DNA of 64,000 nucleotides, from the NCBI RefSeq assembly GCF_000719265.1, contig NZ_JOFL01000006.1, positions 1 through 64,000 on the forward strand. The letters run 5' to 3'. Below, piece by piece: positions 1-9,687 of the stretch (within the stretch, counting starts at the first letter, position 1; every line of letters starts with the position of its first letter). A program made the position numbers and the translations under genes. Source of the stretch: Streptomyces roseoverticillatus. GTDB lineage: Bacteria; Actinomycetota; Actinomycetes; Streptomycetales; Streptomycetaceae. The notes beneath the pieces are model-generated. The model saw only the letters and a list, made by a program, of their open reading frames with translations, did not search any database and was not told the DNA's origin.

Positions 1-187
1 GGGTGCGCTGCTCGGTCGTACGCCCGACGAGGCTTTCTATGTGATCTGTGACCGTACGAACAACACCTCGTCGACGATCGACGCCGGTCAGGTGATCTGT
101 GACATCGGTGTCGCGCCGGTGCGTCCCGCCGAGTTCGTCCAGTTCACCATCACTCAGATCGCCGGCCAGCCCGGTCAGGGCGGCTGA
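1..187 (+). CDS. Contractile tail sheath protein, C-terminal end (partial)
   Basis: Only the last 61 codons are inside the window, read in the frame starting at base 2 and ending TGA at 185-187. The residues GRTPDEAFYVICDRT, followed by IGVAPVRPAEFVQF, match the conserved C-terminal domain of phage and eCIS tail sheaths (Afp2-4/Pvc2-4 type), which ends in a PAEF motif. The sheath surrounds the tube and contracts to drive it. The gene is on the + strand and converges on the baseplate operon at 667-22114, so sheath and tube are not in one transcript here. Family is confident from the motif; subtype cannot be judged from the fragment. Confidence 0.85.
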   Translation, partial: GALLGRTPDEAFYVICDRTNNTSSTIDAGQVICDIGVAPVRPAEFVQFTITQIAGQPGQGG

Positions 188-193
188 GACCCC

Positions 194-628
194 GTGCAGA
201 AGATCGTGGTGAGGCAGGGCGATACGGTCACGCTCACCGTGAATCCTCCCGTAGTGCTCACACCACCGCCTCCGCCCGTCCCCCTGCCGCTGGGAACGGC
301 AGGCTTTCGGATCGAACAGCACGTCGCCTGTGTGCCCGGCGACATCGAGTCGTGGGTCATCCCGCCCGTCGGCTACTGGACACCGGCCTTTCAGAATTCG
401 GGAACCCTGAGCGTCGAGTTGAAGGTTCCCCCGGCGAACCGCGCCACGTACGCCAGGACGAGTCGGGGCGAGAAGGAAGCCGTTGTCAACGGTGGCCCGT
501 TCGACGTGGTCTTCACCGTGGCGTCCCCGGCGAGCAACTCCGCCGGCGCCACGGACACCCCGGGGGCCACGTACCAGGGCAAGGCGACCCTCACCTGCCC
601 CCGGGGACGCCCCGTGACGGCCGGTTAA
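194..628 (+). CDS. Hypothetical 144-aa protein following the sheath gene
   Basis: It starts at GTG 194, six bases after the sheath stop, and probably shares its transcript. The N-terminus has a short beta-like stretch, then a poly-proline segment (residues about 25-32). The rest alternates polar and hydrophobic residues and looks like a beta-sandwich. I see no signal peptide, transmembrane helix or recognised family. Position directly behind the sheath suggests a particle component or accessory protein, but this is inference from context only. It ends just before the shared terminator at 635-669. Confidence 0.6.
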   Translation: MQKIVVRQGDTVTLTVNPPVVLTPPPPPVPLPLGTAGFRIEQHVACVPGDIESWVIPPVGYWTPAFQNSGTLSVELKVPPANRATYARTSRGEKEAVVNGGPFDVVFTVASPASNSAGATDTPGATYQGKATLTCPRGRPVTAG

Positions 629-634
629 CCCACC

Positions 635-669
635 TGAGCCCTTGATCCCCCACAGGGGTCAAGGGCTCA
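635..669. terminator. Bidirectional terminator between sheath unit and baseplate operon
   Basis: An inverted repeat with left arm 635-650 and right arm 655-669 (TGAGCCCTTGA...TCAAGGGCTCA) has a four-base loop and one bulged base. It lies between convergent genes and includes the stop codon of the ATPase gene, so it can serve both directions. Confidence 0.8.
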
Positions 670-2781
670 CGGGAAGCGCGACTCGTCCACATAGCGGCCG
701 AGTTTGGCGTACTCCTCGCGGACGGCCGCCAGCAGATCGGCCATGGCGAGCGGGCGGTCCTCGTCGGCGGCCCGGTAGGCAGCGGTGATGACGCAGCAGC
801 GGATCGCGCCGCCGGACAGGTCGAAGGCCGAGGCGAGGACCGCCAGACCGGCCTGGTCGATGTCGTCGGCCCGGGGGACGGCCGGGCCCAGACAGCGGTC
901 CCACAGGGCGTGGCGCCGGGCATCGTCGGGCGCGGGGAAATGGACGACGAGGTCGAGACGGCGCAGAAAGGCCGGGTCGATGTTGGCGTGCATATTGGTG
1001 GTCAGCAGGGCCAGACCGTCGAAGGACTCCAGGCGCTGGAGGAGATAAGAGGTCCCCGTGTTGGCGTAGCGGTCGTGGGCGTCCTGGGTGGCCGTGCGCT
1101 TGCCGAAGACGGCGTCCGCCTCGTCGAAGAGGAGTACGGCGTCGACGGCGTCAGCCTCAGTGAAGATCCGTTCGAGGTGCTTCTCGGTCTCCCCGATGTA
1201 CTTGTCGACGACCGTGGCGAGGTCGACGACATACAGGTCGAGGCCGAGAGAGGCGGCCACGACCTCCGCCGCCAGGGTCTTGCCGGTCCCGGAGCCGCCG
1301 CTGAACAGGGCGGTGACGCCACGTCCGCGCCCCCCGCCCGGCCGCATCCGCCACTCTCCCAGGACCCGGTCGCGGTGGCGTACGCGCCGGGCGAGGTCCC
1401 GTAGCTGCTCGTGCGTCCGCTCGGGCAGCACCAGATCGTCCCAGCCGACGGCGGGGCGTACGGGCCGGGTGAGGCGGTCGAGCGCGCCGCCGTTCCACGC
1501 GCGGGCGGCGTCCCGGACCGCGGCGGCGTCGACGGGGGTGCCGTGCGCGGCGGCCTGCCGGCCGGCCGCCGAGGCCACGGCGCGGATCCGGCCGGGGCCG
1601 AGGCGGTACCGGCCACCGGCGGTGACCGCCTCGTCGGTCACGGTGCCGGCGTGGGCGCCGAGTTCGTACCGCCACAGCGCGGTGCGTTCCGGCTCCGTCA
1701 GGGGCGGGCAGTCGGCGAGTACCGGGGGAGTGGCCGTCCAGCGGGCGTCCCACGGCTGGCTCCCGATGAGGACCAGAGGAACCGGAGCGCCGTCGAGCGG
1801 GGCGAGCAGGTCCTGTACGTGCCGGGCGTCGGGGGAATCGACGGGGCCGACGATCAGCCCGTGACCGCGCAGCCGTGCTTCGAGGAGCGCCGCGCGGACG
1901 AACCCGTCCGGGTCCGTCTCGTTGGCCAGGCGCGCGAGGTCCAGACGGAGCGCGGGCCGTCCGCACGCGCGCAGTGCCGCATCGGCGACGGCTTCGGCCG
2001 CACCGTCCGGGCTGTCGCGCAGGTGGACCGGGTGGCGGTGGGCGAGCAGCCGGGTCAGGTGCCGCACGGCTTCGGCTACGGGGCCCTCGCCCAAGGGCCG
2101 GCCGCGTTCCGGCAGGGTCAGCAGGTGACGCAGCCAGGACGGCGGGGAGTCATCGCCCAGCAGGTGTGCGGTGACCCGGTCGGGGACGCGTAGGGGCCGG
2201 GTCAGAAAGGGCCGGGAGACGTCCGGGATCTCCACGAGGCCACCGGCGCGCAGGGGCGCGTCGGCCGCGAAGACCCGGCGGGCGGTCGCCGAGGCGCTCG
2301 GGACGCCGCAGAGGGCGAGGGCCAGGCCGGTGGTGGCGTGGCGGCAGGTGATGTCGTCGTTGAGGTAGCCGTAGCAGCGCTCGAACCGGGCGTCGACGTC
2401 GGGGGCGAGCGCGATCACCACCATGTCGAGGGCGAGCGCGTCCAGCCCGAACTCCTCGGCGAGACGGCGCAGGGGCGGCGCGGCGCCGGCCGCCGCGGCC
2501 GTGTCCTCCCGGGTGCGCAGAGCGGCGGCGAGGGAGTCGTCAGCGGTGGCGGGGATCAGCGGGTCGGCCGGCGTGTCCAGGAGGTGCGAGGCCATGTCGT
2601 CGGAGATGCAGAGCCCTTGGAACGGGTCGAAGGGCGGCTCCAGGAGCTCCGCGGGTACGGATTCCTCGCCCGTACGGAGAGCGATCGCGCGCCGCACCCG
2701 GGCCTCGATGACGGCCAGCCGGGCGAGCAGCCAGTCCGCGGCCGTGGCGGTGGGTGCTCCGGGGTGCGCGGTGGCGGTCAC
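667..2781 (-). CDS. eCIS AAA+ ATPase (Afp15/Cis15-like)
   Basis: A 704-aa AAA+ ATPase typical of eCIS loci. The C-terminal module has Walker A GGSGTGKT near residue 495, Walker B LLFDEADA near residue 550, and a run resembling sensor 1 (LLTTNMHANID) and the arginine finger (FLRRLD). The N-terminal half (about residues 1-400) is a winged, substrate-like region common to these proteins, with an LLARLAVIEARVRRAI helix. The start is GTG 2781, whose GTGA overlaps the stop of the upstream DUF4255 gene; the longer open frame upstream is shadow of that gene. It is the last gene of the operon. Family members are needed for particle assembly, but the mechanism is not settled. Confidence 0.92.
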   Translation of the reverse strand: MTATAHPGAPTATAADWLLARLAVIEARVRRAIALRTGEESVPAELLEPPFDPFQGLCISDDMASHLLDTPADPLIPATADDSLAAALRTREDTAAAAGAAPPLRRLAEEFGLDALALDMVVIALAPDVDARFERCYGYLNDDITCRHATTGLALALCGVPSASATARRVFAADAPLRAGGLVEIPDVSRPFLTRPLRVPDRVTAHLLGDDSPPSWLRHLLTLPERGRPLGEGPVAEAVRHLTRLLAHRHPVHLRDSPDGAAEAVADAALRACGRPALRLDLARLANETDPDGFVRAALLEARLRGHGLIVGPVDSPDARHVQDLLAPLDGAPVPLVLIGSQPWDARWTATPPVLADCPPLTEPERTALWRYELGAHAGTVTDEAVTAGGRYRLGPGRIRAVASAAGRQAAAHGTPVDAAAVRDAARAWNGGALDRLTRPVRPAVGWDDLVLPERTHEQLRDLARRVRHRDRVLGEWRMRPGGGRGRGVTALFSGGSGTGKTLAAEVVAASLGLDLYVVDLATVVDKYIGETEKHLERIFTEADAVDAVLLFDEADAVFGKRTATQDAHDRYANTGTSYLLQRLESFDGLALLTTNMHANIDPAFLRRLDLVVHFPAPDDARRHALWDRCLGPAVPRADDIDQAGLAVLASAFDLSGGAIRCCVITAAYRAADEDRPLAMADLLAAVREEYAKLGRYVDESRFP

Positions 2782-3401
2782 CGCGCGTCCTCGTCCGCCC
2801 CCGGCCCGGGCTTGAGCGCCTCGCGGACGACCGGGGGCCCGGTCACCCAGTGGGTGTAGCTGTCCGGGAGGAAGGACAGCAGGGGGATGGTCACGGTGAC
2901 GTTCAGGGCGGGGACGAGCGTGTGGCCCACCGCGCTCCACAGTTCCGTCAGGGCACGGTCCTCGGCGGGCGGGTGGCCGATGTCGAGAAGCGCGGACAGC
3001 TCCATCTCCTGCAGTTCCGGGGGCAGGGGCACGGGGAAGTCCCGGCTCCTGGCGAAGCCGACGAGGAGTTCGCCGAGGATGCGGTGGGCGCCGAGGGCGT
3101 CCGGGGCCCAGGCGGTGACCAGATACGAGAGCCGGGCGTATCGCGGCGGGTCGAACTCCGCCGACTTCCGGTCCGGCAGCCCCATGGTTCCCCTGGCGTA
3201 CTGGTAGACGGTGCCGGTCTGCCGCCGCTCCAGGTCCTCGCGGATGTCGTACAGGTAGACGCCGACCGTCTCGGAGCCGGAGGTCTCCCCCAGCGCTCCG
3301 TCGCGGCCGGGCGGCTGGAAGGTGACGGGGATGCCCGGCGACGGCCATGTCACATCCTGCTGTACGCGCGACTTCAATGCCTCGTCGACCAGTTCGATCA
3401 T
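2778..3401 (-). CDS. DUF4255 domain protein (Pvc16/Cis16-like, tail terminus)
   Basis: A 207-aa protein. The N-terminal MIELVDEALKSRVQQD, followed by GSETVGVYLYDIRED and the RYARLSYLVTAWA segment, matches the Pvc16-type DUF4255 family. In related particles this family is assigned to the tail terminus or cap. The ATG at 3401 follows a 53-base gap after the beta-propeller gene. The end overlaps the ATPase start by four bases (GTGA), so the two are probably translationally coupled. Upstream extension of the frame is shadow of the propeller gene. Confidence 0.88.
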   Translation of the reverse strand: MIELVDEALKSRVQQDVTWPSPGIPVTFQPPGRDGALGETSGSETVGVYLYDIREDLERRQTGTVYQYARGTMGLPDRKSAEFDPPRYARLSYLVTAWAPDALGAHRILGELLVGFARSRDFPVPLPPELQEMELSALLDIGHPPAEDRALTELWSAVGHTLVPALNVTVTIPLLSFLPDSYTHWVTGPPVVREALKPGPGADEDAR

Positions 3402-3454
3402 CTGTGTGCCTCTGTCCGCGCCGGAGGGGTGGGTGGAGTCGGGAGTCGGTACGG

Positions 3455-6415
3455 TCAGTTCGTCGTCGGCACGCCGGCCGCCTGCCGTACGTCGAGCCCC
3501 AGCGCAGTCGCCGTGTCCAGGGGAGCGAGCGTCGTGGTGTCGACGACCGATACGGCCGCGCCCGCCTCGTCGGCGAGGTACACCAGTTGCTTCGCGGACT
3601 GCGGATGCGGTGCGCTTCCGGTGAGCCGTTCGCCGGCCGGCACGGCGAAGCGCGGCGTTCCGGTCCGGGTGTCGAGCATCAGGAGCTCTCCGCTGTTCTC
3701 GGTGGTCACGAAGAGCCAGACCCCGTCCGCGGATACGGACACCGATTCGGGCCCGGTGACCTGTGGATGCCGCCAGGTGGCGAGGACCTTGGGCGTGTCC
3801 GGTGAGGCGTCGTCGGGGCCGATGACCGAAATGCTGTCGTCCCCGTGGTTCGCGACATAGGCCCGCAGGCCGCCCGGGGCGCAGGCCACGCCCATGGGGT
3901 CCCGGCCCACGTCGAGGGAGGTCACCTGGTGGTCGGAGAGGCGGACGCACCGCAGGGAACCGGCGGTGCGGTCGGTGACGTAGGCGTAGGTACCGTCGTC
4001 GGTGACGGCCACGTCCCACGGCTGTGACGCGCCCGGCTGACCGACCGGTACGGGCGTCACCTTGGACCCGAGGACGGTGACCGTCCTGCTGGTGAAGTTG
4101 GCGACGCACAGGGTGCCGTCATCGGAGATCGCCGCCGAGTACGGGAGGTCGTTGTTGTTGAGCGAGCGGGTCTCGGTGCGCTCGACTTCCAGTCGCGAGT
4201 CGGCCTTGAGGGTGATCACGGCCAGGCATGCCTCGCGGGCACCCGGTTCATCCTTCTTGCCCTGGTTGACGACGCACAGGGTCCGGTCGTCCCGGCACAC
4301 CAGCGCACTGGGCCTGTCGGTGTGCGCTTGGGGCGCCGTGGCGACGGGTCGCATCTCGGTGTTGCTCTCGCTCAGCGGGATGCCGTACACCGTGCCCAGG
4401 GCTCCGGTTCCCGTCCGCCAGTGTTCGGCGTCGACGGCGTAGAGGTAGTGGCCGTCAGGGGAGAGGGCGAGCCCGAGATGGACGCGGTCCTCGCCGCTCT
4501 TGACCTGGATCGTTCGCTGGTGCACCGCTGGATTGCCGGTGACGTCGAACACCTCGACCGTTCCCTGGTTGCCGGCGGCGTTGGACACGTAGAGGGTCCT
4601 TCCGTCCGGCGACAGTGCCAGGCCGTACGGTTGGTGCATGGCTGCCGGGGGCTTGGTCACCGTCATCTTGTGACCCCACGGAGCGCCCACCGTGTCGCGT
4701 TCGAGGACCGAGACGGTCTCGTTCTTGTAGTTGGCGACGTAGAGCCGGAGTTCGTCGGGCGACAGGGCCATCTCGTGCGGTCCCGACAGCTGACCCGCCG
4801 TCGCGTCGATGACTCCTTCCTGTTGCCACTCTCCCCGCTCTGTCCTGCGGAGTATCGCGATCTGCCCGCTTGACCCCTCACCCGGGGCGAAGTCGGCCAC
4901 GTAGAGCGTCCGACCGTCCTCGGAGACGGCGGCACCCGTGGGCTCCTTGCACCCCACGACATCGGCGTCGATCGTGTGCGTACCGCCCTTCGGGTCGACG
5001 AGCGAGACCGTCGCCGTACCGGAGTCGGCGGTCACCGCGTACCGGCTGTCGGGGGTGACGGCCACCCCGTACGGGCGGGCACCGGGAACCAGTGGGACGG
5101 GGGTCACCGTCACCTCGCCGGTCCCGGTGAGTTCGTTCCCCTGGGCCGGGGTGAGGACGAGCAGGTGCGACGACTCCGGACTCGTCGCGCAGGCGAACCC
5201 CAGGCCGGGGGCGACGGCGACGTCCCAAGGCTCGTGCCCGGCCCCGAGAGGGACCGGGGCGAGCGCGGTGAGGCCGCTGAGGTCCAGCACCGCGACCTTG
5301 TCCGATGCGGAGTCGGCCGCGTAGGCCCAGGTGCCGTCCGGGGAAACGGCGACGCTGACCGGCTTCGACCCCTCTCCGGCCGGGATGTCGATCGTCTTGC
5401 GCGGGGCGGCCCGCACGGGGGCCAGCTGTCCGGTGGCCTGGTCGGTGACATAGGAGTGGTGGCCGTCCAGGCCGAACACCACCCCGGCGGGCACGCCTCC
5501 CAGCGGAACGGCCGTGTGGTCGAGGGTGTCCGCGCGGATGGCCGTGAGAACGCCCGAGGTCTGGCCCACGACATGGATCACTTCGCCGTCCGGGGCGAAG
5601 GCCACGGCGACAGGATGCGCGCCGGCCGGAACGGTGTCGGGGGTGCCGACCCGCCCGCTGTCCACCTCCACGGTGGCGACGGAGACGGACGCGGAGCCGT
5701 AGTTCGCCACGCACAGGCGCTCGCCGGCAGGGCTGAGCGCCAGGGCACGGGGCTCGGCACCGACGGGCACGGGGTCACCCACCGCCGCGCCGTCGGCGTC
5801 CAGGTCCAGCACCGTCACCTGGCCATCGGCCGTGCCCTCTCCCCGGCTCGCGACGTACGCGAACCGTCCTCCCGGCGCCACCGCGACCGCCCGGGTGACC
5901 CCGGGTACGGAGACGGTCGCGCTCAAGGACGGGGCGCCCGCCTGACTCACGTCGACCACCGATACCGTGGCGTCCGTCTCGCTGATCACACAGACCCGTC
6001 GCGCCCCGCCGCCCGGGGCCGCCGCCAGCGCGCAGGGGCCGCCACCAACCGGCAGGGGAGGCCCTCCCTGTAACCCTTCCTTGTCGAACACCACGACCTT
6101 GCTGTCCGCCCACGCGGCCACACAGACCTGGTCGTCCACCAGCCCCGCCACGACGGCGCACGGGCCCTTCCCGGCGGGAACGGTACGCAGCACCGGGTGT
6201 TCCGGGGCCGTGAGGTCCACCACGGACAGCGTCCCGTCGTCGTGGTTCACGACATAGGCCCGGGTGCCGTCCGTACTGACGGCGACGGCACGTGGGCTGC
6301 CCCCCGCAGTGGTGAAACGGACCTCGGGATGCTCCGGTGCCGCGAGGTCCACGACGGCCAGAGCGTCCGCGCCCCAGTCCGGGGCCACCAGCAAGGGTTT
6401 GTTCCGATCGCTCAT
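3455..6415 (-). CDS. Large YncE-like beta-propeller protein of the eCIS operon
   Basis: A 986-aa protein built almost entirely of YVTN/YncE-type beta-propeller repeats. There are repeated ALSPDG, YVAN and SVVDL motifs about every 40-45 residues, enough for two to three propellers. No signal peptide is seen. The start is ATG 6415, overlapping the J-protein stop as ATGA. Within an eCIS operon such a protein could be a surface decoration, fibre or binding module, or a regulator of assembly; the sequence does not decide this. Codon 115 is TTA (6071-6073), which would make its translation bldA-tRNA dependent. Confidence 0.85.
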   Translation of the reverse strand: MSDRNKPLLVAPDWGADALAVVDLAAPEHPEVRFTTAGGSPRAVAVSTDGTRAYVVNHDDGTLSVVDLTAPEHPVLRTVPAGKGPCAVVAGLVDDQVCVAAWADSKVVVFDKEGLQGGPPLPVGGGPCALAAAPGGGARRVCVISETDATVSVVDVSQAGAPSLSATVSVPGVTRAVAVAPGGRFAYVASRGEGTADGQVTVLDLDADGAAVGDPVPVGAEPRALALSPAGERLCVANYGSASVSVATVEVDSGRVGTPDTVPAGAHPVAVAFAPDGEVIHVVGQTSGVLTAIRADTLDHTAVPLGGVPAGVVFGLDGHHSYVTDQATGQLAPVRAAPRKTIDIPAGEGSKPVSVAVSPDGTWAYAADSASDKVAVLDLSGLTALAPVPLGAGHEPWDVAVAPGLGFACATSPESSHLLVLTPAQGNELTGTGEVTVTPVPLVPGARPYGVAVTPDSRYAVTADSGTATVSLVDPKGGTHTIDADVVGCKEPTGAAVSEDGRTLYVADFAPGEGSSGQIAILRRTERGEWQQEGVIDATAGQLSGPHEMALSPDELRLYVANYKNETVSVLERDTVGAPWGHKMTVTKPPAAMHQPYGLALSPDGRTLYVSNAAGNQGTVEVFDVTGNPAVHQRTIQVKSGEDRVHLGLALSPDGHYLYAVDAEHWRTGTGALGTVYGIPLSESNTEMRPVATAPQAHTDRPSALVCRDDRTLCVVNQGKKDEPGAREACLAVITLKADSRLEVERTETRSLNNNDLPYSAAISDDGTLCVANFTSRTVTVLGSKVTPVPVGQPGASQPWDVAVTDDGTYAYVTDRTAGSLRCVRLSDHQVTSLDVGRDPMGVACAPGGLRAYVANHGDDSISVIGPDDASPDTPKVLATWRHPQVTGPESVSVSADGVWLFVTTENSGELLMLDTRTGTPRFAVPAGERLTGSAPHPQSAKQLVYLADEAGAAVSVVDTTTLAPLDTATALGLDVRQAAGVPTTN

Positions 6416-9400
6416 GAGGGCACCTCCGCGACGGTGACTCGGTGTTCGACGGAGTACACGGTCGCGCCGGGCCCGCAGTGGATCCGTCCGACGGGATCCG
6501 ACGCCGAGCCGTCGAGCGGATCGACCGGGACGAGCTCGGCCGTGGCGACGCGGCCCACCCCCGGCACCTGTTCCAGGACCCGGAACGCCTCGCCCGCGTA
6601 CACCGGGCGCCCCAGCGGCCATCCCGTGCCGTCCGGGCCGCCGCCGACGGGGCTGAAGTACCGGTACAGGGCGCGTTCCGCGGCGGCGCGGAGCTCGGCG
6701 CGTTCGTCGGCGGTGCGGTAGTCCGCGGGAACGATCCGGGCATCGACACGGATGCCGTGGTAGACGGGCCGCTTCAGCCACACCGGAACGCCCTCCGGCT
6801 GGCAGGCGCGCAGGGAGCGGCGCAGGGTGTCGCTGGCGTCGCGGGTGGGGGTGAGCATGTGGAAGGGGAACCAGCCCCGCTCGTCGGCGGTCACGAAGGG
6901 GATGACCATCAGCGTCACGCCGGCCTGGGTGCTGCCTCCACTGGTGTCGGTGTAGCCGTTCTTGCCGCTGTGTGAGGTGGAGACGTTACGCACGCTGACG
7001 ATGCGGGCGTCCGGGTTCTTCAGCCCGCTGATCCCGCCCGGAGGGATGTCGTTGCCCGCCGCGCCGAGCGTGGCCTTGTACGAGCCGTCCACGGTGATGG
7101 GCGTGCCTTCGGGAGGGATGGCGCCGTACTGCCCCGAGGAACCGCCCGTCAGCATCGGGCCGAAGTGGACCTGGCCCGTACTGGCGTTGACGACCACGTC
7201 CTTGCTGCCCTTGAGGGAACCATGGAAGGACGTGACGGTACACCAGTTCTCGTCGCCGACACGGACCGCGGGGAGAGGCCCGTACACGGGGGAGTACAGC
7301 AGGGGGTAGATCTGACCGGGCTTGCCCGTGGACGTGAACGGCTCTCGTGCCCGGTCGTGCTCCTCGTACTGCTCGGCGGGAACCTTGTCCGTCGTCCTGG
7401 AGTCGGCGTAGACCGTGTACGGCGTGGTGGGTGTGCCTTTGGGGTCGAGGATCTGGACGGCGAGCCAGCAGGCAGCTTCCTCGGTAGGGAAGCCGTCGCC
7501 CCGCCTGTCGACGGCGTCCTGTGCCGTGCGGGCGAGGTCGCCGCGTGCGACGGCCGCCTGCCACCGCGCGGACTCGCTCACGTGGACGGGATGGGCGGAG
7601 ATCGTCGACTCGTCTGCCAGCGTGATCTCTTGCGCGGGCGCGGAGGCGTAGGCGAGGGGAGCTGCGGTGTCCCACCACGGTGCCGCCTTCCTCGGCGCGA
7701 ACACGGACACCGCGATGCGGTCCTCCGGCCCACGGTCCCCTCCCGCCGTCACCCAGAGCGTGAGGCGGCCCGGATCATGCGGCTCCTTGACCTCCACCAG
7801 CGCCAGCACCAGCCCGCCGCCCTCCTTGAAAGGCCCGGAGAACTCCCCGCCCGCCTGGTAGTCACCCGCCTCGAACATCCCGACGGCGGCGGTGACGCCG
7901 GGGACGAGCCCGAGGCGTGCCGCGCCGGCCGCGTCCGGTGGCACACGCGTGGCCTCCTCCGTCGTCGTGAAGACCGTCTCGCCGTTTTTTGTGGTGACCT
8001 GTATCCCCGCGGGAACCGTCAGCGTGCCGGGTGCCAGGGTGAAGGCGACGTCCGTCGTGGCGGGCTGCCACGGCAGGTAGTTGCGGGCCGGGTCGAGCGC
8101 GTCGTCGGGTGCGTCCCGGACGTGGTGGATGCGGGCCATGCCCGCCGACGCGGCTAGCGCGAGCTGTTCGTAGTCGGCGGGGACGACCGCCCGCTCCGGC
8201 ACCGGGGAGCCCAGGGGCAGGCGCGTCGCGCAGGCGGCGGCGCTCTCGCGTTCCGTGCCGCCGACCGCCGGTGCGGGGTTGGTCACGGAAGAGACGTACG
8301 GCAGCGGTGTGCGCAGCACGGTGACCGTGCGGGCGGGTACGTTGCCCCGGGCACCGCCGCCGGTCAGATAGCGCCGGATCCGTACGACCGCTCCCGCCGG
8401 CAGCGGCGCGCCGTGCCGTCGCGGTCCCCGGGCACCGGCCACGACGGGCGCGAAGACCGCCTCGCCGGTGCGCGGGTCCAGGGTGAAGTGCCGGTCGTCG
8501 GGGCCCGATCCGGCGAGCGTGGCGACATACGTCCACTGTGCGGTCCGCTCGCCGAGCACGGCTTCGACGACGAGGGGGTCGGTGCTGCGGGGCAGCGGCG
8601 GATGGGCGAAGCGGAGGCGTTCGCCGGGGGTGCCCGCCGCGGTGCCCAGGGTCTCGTTCCGTACCAGCCCGGCCTGGACGACGGGGACGGAGACGGCGAG
8701 CACCGGGTCGAGCGCGACCCGGGTCAGGGCGCTCCGGTCGGCATCGGCGCGGTAGCGGATCAGCCCGACGTCCCTCAGGCGCTGCACGGAGTCGCCGCCC
8801 TCGCCGGCCGCCCGGTGGAGCAGGAGCTGGGCGGGCGCGTGGGCGGGGGGAAGGTCGAGCGTGACCTTGCCCGGCCGGCCCTGGACGGCCACGGTGTCCG
8901 TGACGACCCGGCAGCCGGTCCAGTGCGTGCCCTGCCATGCCTCCCAGTGGCCCCGGGTGACGCCCGTGCCCACCTCGGGGGCGGGACCGGCGCCCATGGT
9001 CACGTCCAGCGTCACGCGCGTACTCGGTACGGGCACCGACAGGACGATCAGGGCGTACGACGAGAACGAGGGGCCGCCACTGTCCGTGCTCACCCGGCCG
9101 GTGTCCGCGAGGGCGTCCTCGGGCGGCGGGAAGTCGCCGAAGTAGGGGAGGTTGAGGTGGAAGGCCGGCCCGGCGAAGGCGGGGCCGCCCGGCTCGACGG
9201 TCCGGCCCGGCCCTGGGCCGAAGGCGGTGAGCGTGCCCTCGACGGCGCCGTCGGCCCGCCCCGATTCCGCGAAGTCCCCGGCGGCGACGAGGACACAGGG
9301 GTTGAGCACCGCCTCCGTCAGCGTGCTGAAGACAACCGGTTCCGCTTCCCCCACCGGTCGTGTGGCGACCTCCTGGCCCGCGGGGACGACCACCGGCTCG

Positions 9401-9687
9401 GGCGACGGCGCGGCGAGCTGGAGGACGACCTCGGTCTGCGCGGGCGCAGGCTGGTACGGGCGCACGCCCAGAAGCCGCAGCATCTGCAGCCGGCGCTGGT
9501 CGGGGGCCAGGTTGAGCCGGTCGCGCAGGGCCACGACCATGTCGGTGCAGGTCTCGATCAGGCCCCGGCCGGGGTCCGTCCGGTCCTGACCGGTCCAGGC
9601 CCCCACCTTGCGCCGTACGGCGGCGACGGCGCCGGCGACGACCTCGTCGCGGGTGCGTCCGTCGTACTCGGGTGTCGGCAGACTCAT
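6412..9687 (-). CDS. Putative baseplate assembly protein, J-like (Afp12-like)
   Basis: A 1,091-aa member of the large J-type baseplate proteins of contractile tails, of the family NCBI calls putative baseplate assembly protein. The N-terminus, with GRGLIETCTDMVVALRDRL and RRLQMLRLLGVRPY, and the repeated VPAGQEV/VPAGIQV linker segments are characteristic. The C-terminus has the gpJ-like segment VFRVLE/VPGVGRVATAEL. In the baseplate these proteins form wedges around the spike. Its ATG overlaps the tail-protein stop (ATGA). At about 1.1 kb longer than its 733-aa paralogue in the same operon, the pair fits the Afp11/Afp12 arrangement. Confidence 0.88.
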   Translation of the reverse strand: MSLPTPEYDGRTRDEVVAGAVAAVRRKVGAWTGQDRTDPGRGLIETCTDMVVALRDRLNLAPDQRRLQMLRLLGVRPYQPAPAQTEVVLQLAAPSPEPVVVPAGQEVATRPVGEAEPVVFSTLTEAVLNPCVLVAAGDFAESGRADGAVEGTLTAFGPGPGRTVEPGGPAFAGPAFHLNLPYFGDFPPPEDALADTGRVSTDSGGPSFSSYALIVLSVPVPSTRVTLDVTMGAGPAPEVGTGVTRGHWEAWQGTHWTGCRVVTDTVAVQGRPGKVTLDLPPAHAPAQLLLHRAAGEGGDSVQRLRDVGLIRYRADADRSALTRVALDPVLAVSVPVVQAGLVRNETLGTAAGTPGERLRFAHPPLPRSTDPLVVEAVLGERTAQWTYVATLAGSGPDDRHFTLDPRTGEAVFAPVVAGARGPRRHGAPLPAGAVVRIRRYLTGGGARGNVPARTVTVLRTPLPYVSSVTNPAPAVGGTERESAAACATRLPLGSPVPERAVVPADYEQLALAASAGMARIHHVRDAPDDALDPARNYLPWQPATTDVAFTLAPGTLTVPAGIQVTTKNGETVFTTTEEATRVPPDAAGAARLGLVPGVTAAVGMFEAGDYQAGGEFSGPFKEGGGLVLALVEVKEPHDPGRLTLWVTAGGDRGPEDRIAVSVFAPRKAAPWWDTAAPLAYASAPAQEITLADESTISAHPVHVSESARWQAAVARGDLARTAQDAVDRRGDGFPTEEAACWLAVQILDPKGTPTTPYTVYADSRTTDKVPAEQYEEHDRAREPFTSTGKPGQIYPLLYSPVYGPLPAVRVGDENWCTVTSFHGSLKGSKDVVVNASTGQVHFGPMLTGGSSGQYGAIPPEGTPITVDGSYKATLGAAGNDIPPGGISGLKNPDARIVSVRNVSTSHSGKNGYTDTSGGSTQAGVTLMVIPFVTADERGWFPFHMLTPTRDASDTLRRSLRACQPEGVPVWLKRPVYHGIRVDARIVPADYRTADERAELRAAAERALYRYFSPVGGGPDGTGWPLGRPVYAGEAFRVLEQVPGVGRVATAELVPVDPLDGSASDPVGRIHCGPGATVYSVEHRVTVAEVPS